This document shows positions 1 through 10,353 of a stretch of DNA of 64,000 nucleotides, in pieces. The position numbers and the translations under genes are program-made. The first letter of the stretch is position 1. The number at the start of each line of letters is the position of its first letter. The notes below the pieces were generated by a model, which saw only the letters and a program-made list of their open reading frames with translations, made no database searches and was not told the DNA's origin. Origin of the DNA: Fulvia fulva (Eukaryota > Ascomycota > Dothideomycetes > Mycosphaerellales > Mycosphaerellaceae); assembly GCF_020509005.1 (NCBI RefSeq), contig NC_063012.1, positions 6,138,001 through 6,202,000 on the forward strand, given 5' to 3'.

Positions 1-1
1 C

Positions 2-1122
2 CTCGCTCTATGGGAAGAGGAAATGGATCGGTTAGTTCACACCATTCCTTACTTTTACGATTTACATGATGAGAGCACTATTGCTACCCAGCTCACTCAG
101 ATGCTACGGCATATGCTGCTAACCATAGAGGCTGTTTCTGATATTTTTGCGGACTCACTGTTTTGACGTTGACCATCCTGCCAATGTACATCCGCTAACA
201 GCTTCATAGGGCGACAGTGACTGAGGTCAACCGCAACCTGGCTGCCACTTTGAAGCTGTGCGGTCCAGCTGTGCTCGCCCCAAGTGGAAACGACAGCGCC
301 ACTCCCATCGAGCAGGCTACCGCCGCCCTCCTGCTCATTCTCCAGCGCGAGCACCCTTGCCAAAAGGACGAAGACGACTTCGACGAGCCAGCGCCCACTG
401 ACGGCGAATCCGCCGAGTATGACTGGCTGGTCGTTGAGACGGCTCTAGAGGTGATCGGCGCTCTCGGCACGGTCCTTGGCGAACAATTCGCAGAGCTTTT
501 CAAGATTTTCGAGGGACCGATCATGAAGTTCTGCTCCTCCCAAGAGCGCTTCGAACGCTCTTCGGCAGTTGGTACCCTCGCTGACTGCGTCGAGGCCATG
601 GGCCCGGCTTGCACGCCGTACACTAGCAAGATCATGCAGCTCCTACTGAAGCGCCTGAGAGACGAAGACAAGGAAGTAAAGAGCAACGCGGCATTCGGTA
701 TGGGCCTTCTTTGCCTGAACAGCACCGACGCCAAGACGATCTTGTCCAACTACAACACCATCCTCGGCCTGCTCGAGCCGCTGCTGCAAAATCAGAGCAA
801 CCCAGATGACACAGAAGCCCGTCTACTTGACAATGCCGCTGGCTGTGTCAGCCGCATGATCAAGAAGGCACCATCGAACGTTCCCTTGGAGGATGTTCTG
901 CCCCGTCTCGTTGAGCTTCTGCCCTTGAAGGAGGACTTCCGTGAGAACGAACCTGTATTCGACATGATCATCGGTCGATACCAGGCACAGGACCAGACTA
1001 TCATGAACTTGTCAAGCCAACTCTTGCCGATTTTGGAAAAGGTGATCGGTCCACCTGAGGAGCAGCTCAGTGAGGAGACCAGGAACAAGCTTGCCCAACT
1101 TGTGCAGCACTTGAGAGGCTAA
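2..1122 (+). CDS. KAP123: Karyopherin beta / importin-4 (KAP123-type), C-terminal part
   Basis: The gene is cut by the left edge of the window. The reading frame runs through an exon ending at 30 (visible peptide LALWEEEMDR), an intron 31-209 (GTTAGT donor, CTAAC branch near 194, CATAG acceptor) and a final exon 210-1122 ending in TAA. The visible part, about 310 residues, is helical HEAT-repeat sequence with an acidic loop (EDDFDEP) and the stretch SNAAFGMGLLC, typical of the C-terminal half of importin-4/Kap123. This family imports ribosomal proteins and histones H3/H4 through the nuclear pore, using RanGTP for release. The opening GTG of the uninterrupted frame (217) lies inside the exon and is not a start. 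The family is assigned from overall resemblance; another importin-beta paralogue (Kap121/Pse1) is less likely but possible. The next gene begins 257 nt downstream on the same strand. Confidence 0.8.
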
Positions 1123-1378
1123 TGGCGAGACGAGCTAGCATAGCGTGGCGTTCACAATGATACCCTTAGAAATACTGTGCTTAGATGAATGAAGAACGAT
1201 CAGATGATAAAACGATGGATCTCATTCCCGCTGTTTGTCACGAGCCGTTTTTGATCTTCTGTGCCAAGGCGTTGCCCGGCTTTACGGTTTGGTTCGAGGA
1301 ATGCCGACTTTAAGCGAGTACTACATCTCAAGCAAGTTGCCCGGTGTTGCACGACTTCACACTGATTCTGCAACAAAC

Positions 1379-2569
1379 ATGAGCAAGCCTCTAAACAGTG
1401 GCGTTCGAGCTGCCACGCGTATATCACAATCACTACCACATGCACCACGAAGAAGATACGCATCACACCCGCCCAAAGCCCGGCTAAACATCCCCACAGA
1501 CTATGGCACTACTCCGCTCCTCCACCACACCTCCAAATCCGCCCTCGCCAACCAAGAACTTCCCCAAGAGGCACGAAACGGCACTACAGATAGGAAGAAT
1601 CTTTTCCAAGCCATCAATGGCGCTCTCTCGCACGCTTTACGGAACGACCCTAGAGTCTTGCTCTTCGGCGAGGACGTCGCTTTCGGCGGCGTGTTTAGGT
1701 GCAGTATGAATCTCGCCAGCGAGTTCGGCGAAGACCGTGTCTTCAACACTCCACTGAGCGAGCAAGGTCTCGTGGGTTTCGCAATTGGCGCTGCATGCGA
1801 GGGCATGAGACCTGTGGCGGAAGTGCAGTTTGCGGATTATGTTTTCCCGGCCTTTGACCAGATTGTGAATGAGGCTGCGAAGATACGGTACAGGGCTGGA
1901 AGTAATGAGGGAATGGATTGTGGCGGATTGACGATTAGGATGCCGAGTGGTGGGGTAGGGCACGGGGCGCTCTACCATAGTCAGAGTCCAGAGAGTCTGT
2001 TCACGCATGTCCCGGGGTTGAGAGTGGTGGTGCCAAGGAGTCCGACCCAGGCGAAGGGGCTGTTGTTGGCGGCGATTGAGAGTCCAGATCCCGTCATCTT
2101 CTTGGAACCGAAGATCTTGTATAGGGCTGCAGTGGAGCATGTGCCGGCTGAGGCTTACACATTACCATTGAGCAAGGCAGAGGTCTTGAAGAAGGGAAAA
2201 GATGTGACCATCATATCCTACGGCACGCCGCTCTATAGGTGCCAGGCGGCGTTGGCAGCAGCGGAGAAGGATCTGAAGTGCGAAGTGGAGCTGATCGATC
2301 TGAGGACGATCTACCCATGGGATAAGGAAACTGTCACGAACTCTGTGAACAAGACCGGACGCGTGATTGTCGTGCATGAGAGCATGGTGAACGCTGGCAT
2401 TGGTGCGGAGGTTGCAGCAACGATACAGGAGAAGTGCTTCCTGAGACTGGAGGCTCCAGTTCAGCGAGTGGCGGGTTGGTCGACACATAATGGGCTAGCA
2501 TACGAAGCCTTCAACTTCCCCGACGTTACCAGAATATACAATAGCATCAAGAATGTATTGGACTACTGA
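1379..2569 (+). CDS. BCKDHB: Branched-chain 2-oxoacid dehydrogenase E1 component, beta subunit (mitochondrial)
   Basis: Single exon of 396 residues. It is the beta subunit of the thiamine-diphosphate-dependent E1 enzyme that decarboxylates the 2-oxoacids of valine, leucine and isoleucine in the mitochondrial matrix. Family blocks visible are LLFGEDVAFGGVFRC, RVFNTPLSEQG, EVQFADYVFPAFDQIVNEA, GHGALYHSQSPE and FLEPKILYRAA. GALYHSQSPE and EPKILYRAA fit the branched-chain enzyme better than pyruvate dehydrogenase E1-beta. The open frame extends upstream to 1235 but starts there with TTG. I choose ATG 1379 because it has a purine at -3 and is followed by a basic, Ser-rich, acid-free presequence (APRRRYASH) like a mitochondrial targeting peptide. 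ATG 1301 is in frame but precedes sequence unlike a targeting peptide. The C-terminal ligand-binding region (RVAGWSTHNGLAYE) has diverged from the animal form. Confidence 0.9.
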   Translation: MSKPLNSGVRAATRISQSLPHAPRRRYASHPPKARLNIPTDYGTTPLLHHTSKSALANQELPQEARNGTTDRKNLFQAINGALSHALRNDPRVLLFGEDVAFGGVFRCSMNLASEFGEDRVFNTPLSEQGLVGFAIGAACEGMRPVAEVQFADYVFPAFDQIVNEAAKIRYRAGSNEGMDCGGLTIRMPSGGVGHGALYHSQSPESLFTHVPGLRVVVPRSPTQAKGLLLAAIESPDPVIFLEPKILYRAAVEHVPAEAYTLPLSKAEVLKKGKDVTIISYGTPLYRCQAALAAAEKDLKCEVELIDLRTIYPWDKETVTNSVNKTGRVIVVHESMVNAGIGAEVAATIQEKCFLRLEAPVQRVAGWSTHNGLAYEAFNFPDVTRIYNSIKNVLDY

Positions 2570-3643
2570 GGCAGCAGTAGTCTCGCCGATGGAAAACTCA
2601 ACAGCTGGTGGTCGTGCCTATCTTCTCATCAGGCGGTCCTGCTGCGCCGAATTGTAGCGTGCATATCTATGTTCTCTTTCTTCATTGAAAAGAATGAATT
2701 GAACGGATCGTGTGGGCCATCATAACAGCAGTTTCACTTCATTCGTCGAAGCCATCTTTGTAGCGCATGCCCGTCTTACCGCCCTCTACCATCAGATCCA
2801 TCGACCTTCCTGAAATAGTACCAACATCATGCCTCCTAGACATGACCTAGGCACGGATCAGTATCTCAACACCAAGTAGTGATCCTTTCCGCTACAGGAG
2901 CACCTATCAGCTCACAGAGTATTGGACGACCATATCAGACTGTATGGCCTTCGCAGGCAAATGCTAGGTATGCCGTTCCTGACATTAATACTGCAATGCT
3001 GATTCTCCTCCACCAACGCCAGAGTCCTTCTCCCGGCGTCCTCCAAGTACCTTGACCTCATCGTCCTCTGCGAACGCAAGAGTTTCTGGCATTGCGACTG
3101 GTAATATGACGCAGAATTCCTCTTGAGCAGCCGGTAGTCCTGTGGCCACAACAGGACTGTGCGAACCATGTTCAGGTGATTTAGGATGCTACTGTAAGAA
3201 GCAGAAGCGGATTGGATCGGTGATGGATCAGAAAGCCGCAGGGACCGAGCAGAGCAGAACATGCTGGAGCGATACGGCCTCGAGAATTGATGTCCGTAAA
3301 GCTGTACGTTGCAGGCTGAGGCATTGCACCACGAGAAGATGGCTAGAACCATCGAGCATTGGACTGTTGGAACGAGCCACGGGTTGCATCCCTTCCATAA
3401 CCATTCGCAAGACTATGGCTTCTCCCAACTGAAGCATTGAGATCAGATAGAGTTCCAGCAGGCCAGCGCGCCGTGGTGTGGTGTACTCCGCTTCCTGCAG
3501 GCACTGACACCAGACATTTCTCAACATGACAAGATGTGCTCCGGGCAATCACAAAGCTTTGCGCCAACTATAATGGGTATCATTAGTAGCCTGTAACCAC
3601 ACATCAAACACAGCCCGCCGTCATAACACCTTCCCGTAGTCTT
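2570..3643. other. Intergenic region, no gene recognised
   Basis: About 1.1 kb between the 3' ends of two convergent genes. Open frames on both strands are short, overlap each other and have Ser/Cys/Arg-rich shadow composition. I see no splice-consistent gene, tRNA or repeat. Confidence 0.5.
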
Positions 3644-4217
3644 TCAACGCCCCAAATCCGCCTTTCCAGACTGTGCAGGTTCACGAAGCACGCTGATGGG
3701 TGTAGACAGTGGTTCCTGAGGCAGATGGACTTGCTCCAGACCAGCCGCCTGAACACTCTCTAGCCAGGCGGCTTCCTCGGCCTCTTGGTCGACATCGACA
3801 CCGCCATGGTCGTTCCCTCTGTCGCGTGCTGCATCGGCTGGGTCCGCGTTGTTGGATCTGTGATGCTGAGGATGTAGCTCGGCATAGCTCGGATGTTGGA
3901 TATCGATCATTTGGCTTTGTCACATGAGCAAGGTGTGGTATAGTCGGAGCATAGCAGTAGCAGTAGCACTCACTCTGCCGCGTGTGCGGTGATGCGCTCC
4001 AGCGCCTCCCGCTCTCTGCTCAGCTCTTGCTCATCAGGCTGTGCGTAGTGGCTGTCGTCGATGGCGCCATAGGACGGCTGTTCGGAGTCGAGGATGCGGT
4101 CGAGGTCGGCCTTGAGCAGGCGAGGGTCAGCTGCAGTGGACAGTGAAGAGTGTCTGTTTCACTCACCTGCTGCGAGGAATGCCGGTCACGGCCAAGACAC
4201 GATGCACAGATGCCCAT
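3644..4217 (-). CDS. MEH1: EGO/Ragulator complex lipid-anchored subunit (Meh1/LAMTOR1-like)
   Basis: Three exons on the minus strand: 4167-4217, 3974-4110 and 3644-3914. Introns are 4111-4166 (56 nt, GTGAGT donor, GCTGAC branch, AAG acceptor) and 3915-3973 (59 nt, GTGAGT donor, AAG acceptor). The product has 152 residues. It begins MGICASCLG, a textbook dual lipidation signal: Gly2 for N-myristoylation, Cys4 and Cys7 for palmitoylation. Then come a YGAIDD segment and REREALERITAHAA, the short helical motif characteristic of fungal EGO1/Meh1 homologues. Such proteins tether the Rag GTPase (Gtr1/Gtr2) scaffold to the vacuole for TORC1 nutrient signalling. The C-terminal third is acidic (VDQEAEEAAWLESVQ). 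Using the CAG acceptor at about 4131 instead of AAG would shift the frame and lose the helix, so I prefer the 56-nt intron. The family call is inferred from motif layout, not from a search. Confidence 0.72.
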
Positions 4218-4254
4218 CCCATCGAGATTGAGTGCGACAAAGAATGTGACGACA

Positions 4255-4440
4255 GAGAACGTCGCAGTCGCAGAGAACGTCGCAGTCGCAGAGAACGTCG
4301 CAGTCGCAGTCGCAGAGAACGTCGCAGTCGCAGTCGCAGAGAACGTCGCAGTCGCAGTCGCAGTCCGCAGTCGCAGTCGCAGTCGCAGTCCGCAGTCGCA
4401 GTCGCAGTCGCAGTCCGCAGTCGCAGTCGCAGTCGCAGTC
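4255..4440. repeat. GTCGCA hexamer minisatellite with higher-order units
   Basis: 186 bp built from the hexamer GTCGCA. The part nearer the gene has units of 18, 18, 24 and 24 nt, each ending in GAGAAC. After a 21-nt transition, three identical 25-nt units follow, each ending in AGTC. It lies 38 bp upstream of the start codon of the minus-strand EGO subunit gene, so probably in its 5' UTR or core promoter. Because the hexamer contains no stop in most frames, both strands show spurious Arg/Ser- or Ala/Thr-rich open frames. Confidence 0.9.
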
Positions 4441-5313
4441 TCAGCGTGCCGTCCGCATGAACACTCCCGACCACCCTGAAACACCAACACCGCTCTCTCC
4501 ACTTCATGCACCAGCAACGGCCTGGACTTCGCCGACGACTGCAGCCTTGTCCCCAATGGCACGTATTAGCTCGACTCGGCACATGCATGTAGACGATGTA
4601 GTGATATATGTGTGCTGTAGTTCTACCTGACATAGCACATCACAACCTCATCCTCAACACATTCGGCGCTGACCGAGATATGGTACCTTTCTACCAGGAG
4701 CAGACCCATCTTTTGCACGCCGCCAGCAAGCATCTTACAGCACTATGCATGTCTACTCCCCACAAGATGCAACACTGTCTCAAGACGCGTCGCGGGACTC
4801 GACATTCCTCGGCACGACCTCTCGAAGGACTTCACAACGTGACTGCGAGTGACGTTCTGCAAGGCTCGTGCTACCAACTCTTGAGGCTTGACTCCAGTAA
4901 GGGAGATCGGAGATCTTCGCTCATTTGCAGACCAACCCGCTCCCTTGGAATGGAGGTCCCCAACGTCAGGTAAGTCCATACTTGTGCCCTGCCTTATGGC
5001 AGGTCAACCACTCGACCGTGCGCAAGGTCGGCGTAGTCATTTGGAGCGTCGTTGCACACCTCCTTCATGGTTACCTGCAGCAGAACATCTTCGTCTGCCA
5101 GCCTCTGCAAGGCAAGAACGCGATCCAAGTTCCTGGTGGTCAGCCTGAGGCTGATCTGCAATGTGCTGGACTCGCTTTTCAGTATAAAGACATTACACCC
5201 TCTACTCCGGTCGAATCTCTTAACGCACTCACCAAACACCCAAAGGCCACTCGCTTGTGCTAGATCTAGACTTGAGCGCTTGCTGCCCATTGTTTAGCGG
5301 CGGCGCCTCCAGA
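4441..5313. other. Intergenic region between divergent genes
   Basis: This is the outer part of the shared upstream region of the EGO subunit gene (minus) and the secreted-protein gene (plus). Open frames here are short and overlap on both strands. A strong donor-like GTCAGGTAAGT lies at about 4968-4978; it could belong to a 5' UTR intron of the downstream gene, but I cannot pair it confidently. Confidence 0.4.
5183..5189 (+). promoter_or_regulatory. TATA-box-like element upstream of the secreted-protein gene
   Basis: The sequence TATAAAG lies 125-131 nt before the ATG at 5314, followed by a CT-rich stretch as is common around fungal transcription starts. The position suits a core promoter. 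No experimental support is visible. Confidence 0.3.
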
Positions 5314-8300
5314 ATGCGCTCACTATCAGCGCTGGCCTTGGGCCTTGCCCTCTTTGACCTTTCCACAGCTCGCGCTACCACCGGACCAGTGCAGGAACTT
5401 GAAGAGCAACCTAACACTGGCCTTGTCGGCTGGATTAGTCGTCTCTTCAAGAAGGACATCGAACAGCGTGCGGCTCTCGACAGATGTGTTGTCGACTCTT
5501 ACTACCACTTCGTCTACAACTCGACCTTCGGCGGCAACTTCTGCCGAGCTTTGATAGACTACCCGAATGTTACCGTTGTTGAGGACTTTCAACCAGTCAC
5601 GTAAGTACGAGCGGCCGTCGAATCGCTGCGGATAGCTGACCTTACTCAAAGCACCGTCACCACAGTATTCTCCATTCAGTCAGGGGTCCAACGCACGACC
5701 ATCCGTACAAGACCTGTTGTTACGGTCACAGTCACCGCTCTTGCAAGTCCTGTATCCAAACGCGACATTGTACCAGACGGTCTCGTCGGCAATGGCTTTC
5801 TAGCTTATAGACAAGCGGCAGAAGCAGACGGTAATCCTGTTCCAGGAGATGCTGTCATGTCAGCGGCTTTCGTCAGCGCTTGCGGCTGCCAGTCATACGC
5901 TGGCTCTACCGTCAGGTCTACAAGGACTCTCGAGCCTCTGGTAGAGACAGTCTCCGCGTTTGACCGGACGACCACGACAGTCGCCACCACTATTACTGAG
6001 CCAACCAGTACAGTGTACATGACAGTACCGGCAGCGCAATCACCACCCGTCAACGAGGAGCCGGCCGCAAGCGCGGAGCCCGCTGATGCTCCCTCGACTG
6101 GCGGTTCTCCAACTTCTGCAGCTGAACCTGCTGATCCAACTGCGCCTGCCTTCAGCTGTCCCGAGGACGATAAGAGTATTGTCAACCAGCTGGTCGGCTC
6201 GCTCCGCTACGACTACCTGATTCTTTGCGATACCGATCTCACTGGTGGCGACGTCTACGATCAGCTATCGTACGGTACTTATCCGGAATGCGCTGCCGCC
6301 TGTTCTGTGGGTGACACGGCCCTTGGTCAGCCCATCTGCGAAGGCTTCGTGTTCTACGACGCACGGGAAAGCAACAACTGTTTCTTGAAAAATACTACTG
6401 GTAGCACTGTACCAGCTCCAGGTGTCGATAGTGGTCTCCTGCAAGCAGTCGCCCAAGGCATTTCTGAGTCCAACCCTGATGGTGTCACCACAGAAAAACC
6501 CCCCTTCCTGGAAAGTGCAACAATACCAGCTTCCGAGCTCAGCTCCTCTCTTGCCTCGATACTCTCCAATAGCTCAACGTCTATTGCCGTGATCACTCCT
6601 GGTCCTTCGCTAGTGCTGAGCGGTCGTCTGCCGGCGGCTGCTGGTGCCACGTACTACTCCACGTATGTATCGGGCGGGTCGACCTTCAGCACCGCCACAG
6701 CCTATTCCACATACCAGAGCACGAATGGTTCGTGGTATTACACTTTCTATACCTCCTTCAGTCAGGCGTGGACTTCGGCCACGACGGTATACGCTAGCTC
6801 AGAAACCAGCACGGCGATTAGCAACTCTACCAACGTTGGCACAACTATCGAGACCGGCAACAATGGGGAGTACTATGTTATCAGCACCACCAATACGACC
6901 TATCATTACCCAGGAGGCTATAACGTCACTGAGATCATCGGCAACGCAACTTACGATGCTAACAATACTCAAATCTCATCTACCGCAACCACATACTACT
7001 TCACGTTTGAGACAGGCGGCGCCGGAGGCGGGAGTGGCGGGGGCAATGTTGGCAGCGGTGCTGGCGTTATTACTTCCACATTTCCGGCCTCAACGTCCAC
7101 TTCGCTGTCATCCGGTGTCAGCATCGTTGTCATCAATGGCGAGACTCAGTTCATCACCTATGGCGGCGGCTCCGGCATTACTCAACAGACGCCTGCACCT
7201 GTCACACCGCAGCCATTGGTCATCACCAACACCTATGGTACCGCAGGGAGCTCTGGCTACATCGTGTCGGGCATCAACGGACAGGGCTCTGGAGGTGGTG
7301 CAGGCGGTGCTAATGGCACCGGAGCGTCTGGAAATGCATCACCTACGCCCATCTCCTCAACTGTCGTGTCTGGAGCGACCTCGGGAGAAAGTGGGACTGC
7401 TCTTTCGGGCGTTGTATCAAGCGCGCCATTAACCCCAATCTCTTCGACCATTGTATCTGGAGCAACATCAGGAGAAAGCGGGACAGCTCTTTCGGGTGCT
7501 GTATCAAGCGCACCAATGACTCCGATCTCGTCGACCATTGGGTCTACCGGAATCAGCGGTGAAAGCTCGACTGAAGGCTCGGGGTCCATTCCACCGTTCT
7601 CCAACTCGATCAACTCACGATCCGGCACCCTGCCTCCCTCAACAGTGTCAGCTCTCACACCAATATCATCAACCGTTTTCTCGACTGGAACCGGTGGCGT
7701 CAGCTCCACTGGCGGTCAGGGCAGTATTCCTAGCTCGGGCTTCGCACCGTCTTCTGGTCTGACACCTCCTTCACCCTACTCGTCCAGCATATTTTCAACA
7801 GGCACCAGCGGTGCCAGCTCCACACTCGCTTCGGGTGTCGTACCATCTTTAGGCACGATCGGCAGTACTGGATCGCTTCCGTCCGGCACTGGACCATCCC
7901 CAATCTCTTCGGCGGTGACATCTTCTGGCACAAGCGGAGCTAGCTCGACTGAAGCCTCTGGTGCATCCCCATCGTCAGGTTCTCCATTCACCAACTCAAT
8001 CGACTCCCGATCGGGTAGTCTGCCACCATCATCAGGACTGCCATCGCCTGGAAGTGTCGCACTAGGCACTGGTCCAACCTCGTATCCGAGCAGCGCACCC
8101 TTCACCAATTCGATCAATTCTAGGAGTGGCACTATACCACCGTCATCAGGAGTGCCACCTACTGGAAGCATTCCATTGAGCACAGGTCCTTCTTCGTACC
8201 CAAGCAGCGCATCGTTCACAAACTCTAACAACTCCACATCTGGCACGTTTCCCCCTGCGTCCGGACTTGTGCCCACCAGCTCTCCCTCCAGTGGCGTGCC

Positions 8301-9018
8301 CTTCACCAACTCCTTGAACTCTCGATCGGGCTCTCTTGCGCCATCAAGCGCACCATCTGGAACCGGGTTTGGCCCATCTTCTAGCTGGGGTACTGGCTCA
8401 AGCTTCTTCTCGACTGGCTTCACCGCACCATATGTCACTGGCTCAACGCTCTCCGCACCACCCGAAGAGTTCACTCAGTTCATCGTATACTCGGTGCCAA
8501 GCAACTATGGACCACCAGAGAGTCTTCCCGGAACAGGCTCTTCGGGTGTCCCATTCACAAACTCTCTCAACTCTCGATCGGGATCGCTCCCTCCATCCGG
8601 TACTGCCCCATCAACCGCAAGCCTCCCCATAGGTACAGGTTCTGTACCAGCTTCAGGGTCCGCGCCACCATCGACAGGCTCAGTACCCACAGGAAGTGTC
8701 CCTCTAAGCACAGCACCAAGCTCACCTTCGAGCGGCGTGCCTTTCACCAACTCCATCAACAGCCGGTCTGGTACCCGCTCAACACCCAGCGGCACCGCTC
8801 CCGCCTCATCCCCAGCAACGACATTCCCGCCCTACCCAACAGCGGCGACAAGCTGTGTGACCAGCATCCTGGGCACAACCACGATCTTCGTGACCGAGAC
8901 TGCATATGGCTGTTACTCGAACTGTGTGCCCGGTGGTGGATACGGCAACAATGTGAACACTTTTGGACCACCTTCGTTTGGTGGCGGTGGCCAAGGAAGC
9001 GGACGAGGTCCCTACTAG
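5314..9018 (+). CDS. Large secreted Ser/Thr/Pro-rich protein with PAN/apple-like domain and tandem repeats
   Basis: Two exons: 5314-5600 and 5652-9018. The 51-nt intron has a GTAAGT donor, GCTGAC branch and AAG acceptor. The product has 1,217 residues. The start gives a clear signal peptide (MRSLSALALGLALFDLSTARA) followed by the mature N-terminus. At about residues 265-345 a Cys-bearing segment (YPECAAACS ... CEGFVFYDA ... NNCFLKN) has the spacing of PAN/apple modules, which bind protein or carbohydrate. Next comes a Thr/Tyr-rich stretch with many N-glycosylation sequons, a Gly-rich linker, then Ser/Thr/Pro-rich tandem repeats, and finally a small Cys-containing C-terminal block (CVTSILGTTTIFVTET ... 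CYSNC). There is no hydrophobic tail for a GPI anchor. It is probably a heavily O-glycosylated cell-wall or extracellular protein, possibly an adhesin. The function is inferred and I do not recognise a named family. Confidence 0.8.
7591..8780 (+). repeat. Coding tandem repeat, PFTNSINSRSG type
   Basis: Inside the secreted-protein gene, the motif PFTNS(I/L)NSRSG followed by (S/T)LPPS recurs seven times, near 7591, 7984, 8098, 8212, 8299, 8551 and 8740. It alternates with Ser/Thr/Gly/Pro spacers of variable length. A second unit, TPISSTIVSGATSGESGTAL, is repeated nearly identically just before it (about 7350-7530). Such repeats usually vary in copy number between strains. Confidence 0.85.
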
Positions 9019-9352
9019 TCGCTGGGCGACTACAGGGGGAGAAGATGAAGGAGCGTTGATGGAGCTGACGGGACCTGGATTTACGAATTAATGGCAGCAT
9101 TTGGAGTTTGTGACAGGCGTCTACTGTGCAAAATATGATCTGATGGGGACAAGACAGGAAGGAGATATACGAGCCGTCTATAGAAAGGAAATGGAATCTT
9201 GATCACAGCCTGTCCTTCGTGTCCAGCCTCTCGAATGTGCCAATAGCACAACGAGAAGTGCAAGATACTTCGAGAGGACATGGTGGGCTTGGTAGAGGAA
9301 GAAGCCTTCGTGCTCACTGGCTTGACCTGTCATTTTCGTGGATGAGGCTCTT

Positions 9353-10084
9353 CTAGGCCCTTGCTAACTCAAGCGTTCCACCATTCTCCCTCCACTTTTT
9401 GATCCTCTTCTTGATGTCGCCCTCACTCCGTTGCATGTAATTGATCCTATGATCTCTCGCCATCTTCCCGTAGTCGTCCCCGTACTTCCTCACCAGCTCC
9501 TCCACAAACTCTACCTCGCCATCCGGCATCCTCCTCTTGAACTTCTTCGCAGGTCGGTTCGCCGCCTCTTCTAACCTTCGTACGGTCTCTGTCTTGCTTT
9601 CCTCGTCGTCTCCTGCTGCACCGCCAAATCCGTCTGTCGCGTGCTGGTTCCGGTGATTGAGAACTTCGTCTTCGGAGTCGTCGGAGTCGAGATGGTTGAG
9701 GGGGTCGTTCAAGGGATTCGAGCGGACAGTGTTGCGGCCGTCGTCGAGGACTCGGAGGATCTTGCCAGTTTCTGGATCGCGCTCGATCTTCGCTTCCGAG
9801 ACGTCGAGTTGTTCTTTCCGTTTCGAGGCATTCGCAATGTGCAAGGCATCACCTGCTCGCGCGGTCTCGTCGAGGACGTCTGACACTTTCCTCTCTACGC
9901 CGCCAGTGTTTTTGTTGAGCTTTGCGGTCAGGCCGAGTCGTGTGTAGTTTTGCGCCAAAGATTGCGACTTGTCCCAGTTCTCGGCGATGATGGGGTTGGT
10001 CAGGATCTTCTTCTTGCTCTTGGGCTTTTGGCGGACTTTGTTGATGCCCGAGCGGTTCTTCTTCTTTTGCAGTTCGCGGCCCAT
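9353..10084 (-). CDS. NOP16: Ribosome biogenesis protein NOP16
   Basis: Single exon of 243 residues starting at ATG 10084. The N-terminus MGRELQKKKNRSG with a following KSKKK cluster is a nucleolar/nuclear targeting signal. The segment NPIIAENWDKSQSLAQNYTRLGL is the hallmark NOP16 block. An acidic middle (LDSDDSEDE) and a C-terminal block (KYGDDYGKMARDHRINYMQ ... DIKKRIKKW) complete the family layout. NOP16 is a nucleolar factor of early 60S pre-ribosomes. Length and domain order match the fungal family. Its start lies 269 bp from the start of the divergent transporter gene, so the two may share regulatory sequence. Confidence 0.92.
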   Translation of the reverse strand: MGRELQKKKNRSGINKVRQKPKSKKKILTNPIIAENWDKSQSLAQNYTRLGLTAKLNKNTGGVERKVSDVLDETARAGDALHIANASKRKEQLDVSEAKIERDPETGKILRVLDDGRNTVRSNPLNDPLNHLDSDDSEDEVLNHRNQHATDGFGGAAGDDEESKTETVRRLEEAANRPAKKFKRRMPDGEVEFVEELVRKYGDDYGKMARDHRINYMQRSEGDIKKRIKKWRENGGTLELARA

Positions 10085-10353
10085 GACGTGATTGCGGTGG
10101 TGTGTGTTGGAATTAATTAATGTTCATCATCATCAAGGCTGCGATGAGAATCCAGAATTGTCTGGAAGCCGCAAAGTGCTCGGCTCGGTGGTCGGACAAT
10201 GCGCTGCCGATAGAACTAGGTATCACCCACTCACCGTATCAGATTAGATGATGTAGATGACAGCCGTGCGTGCTTGGGCACACTCCTGGCCAGTGGCCAC
10301 TGCCTCGAGCCCTTGAACTTGACAAGACGCATACAGTATACACTTTGTTGCCA
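10085..10353. promoter_or_regulatory. Shared intergenic promoter region of NOP16 and the ZIP transporter
   Basis: 269 bp between two divergent start codons, holding both core promoters. It includes an AATTAATTAATG segment near 10,112-10,123 and a short (CAT)n run. I recognise no specific factor-binding site. Confidence 0.45.

Noticed and set aside
2912..3567. Several minus-strand frames between the E1-beta and EGO subunit genes
   Set aside because: Mutually overlapping, Ser/Leu/Cys-rich, without motif or plausible introns.
4143..4633. Arg/Ser-rich and Ala/Thr-rich frames on both strands around 4,143-4,633
   Set aside because: They are translations of the hexamer minisatellite, which is open in several frames at once. 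Only the small MGICASC exon in this area belongs to a gene.
7257..8474. Long minus-strand open frames inside the secreted-protein gene
   Set aside because: They follow the tandem repeats of the plus-strand gene, have skewed Val/Pro/Glu composition and no start or splice support.
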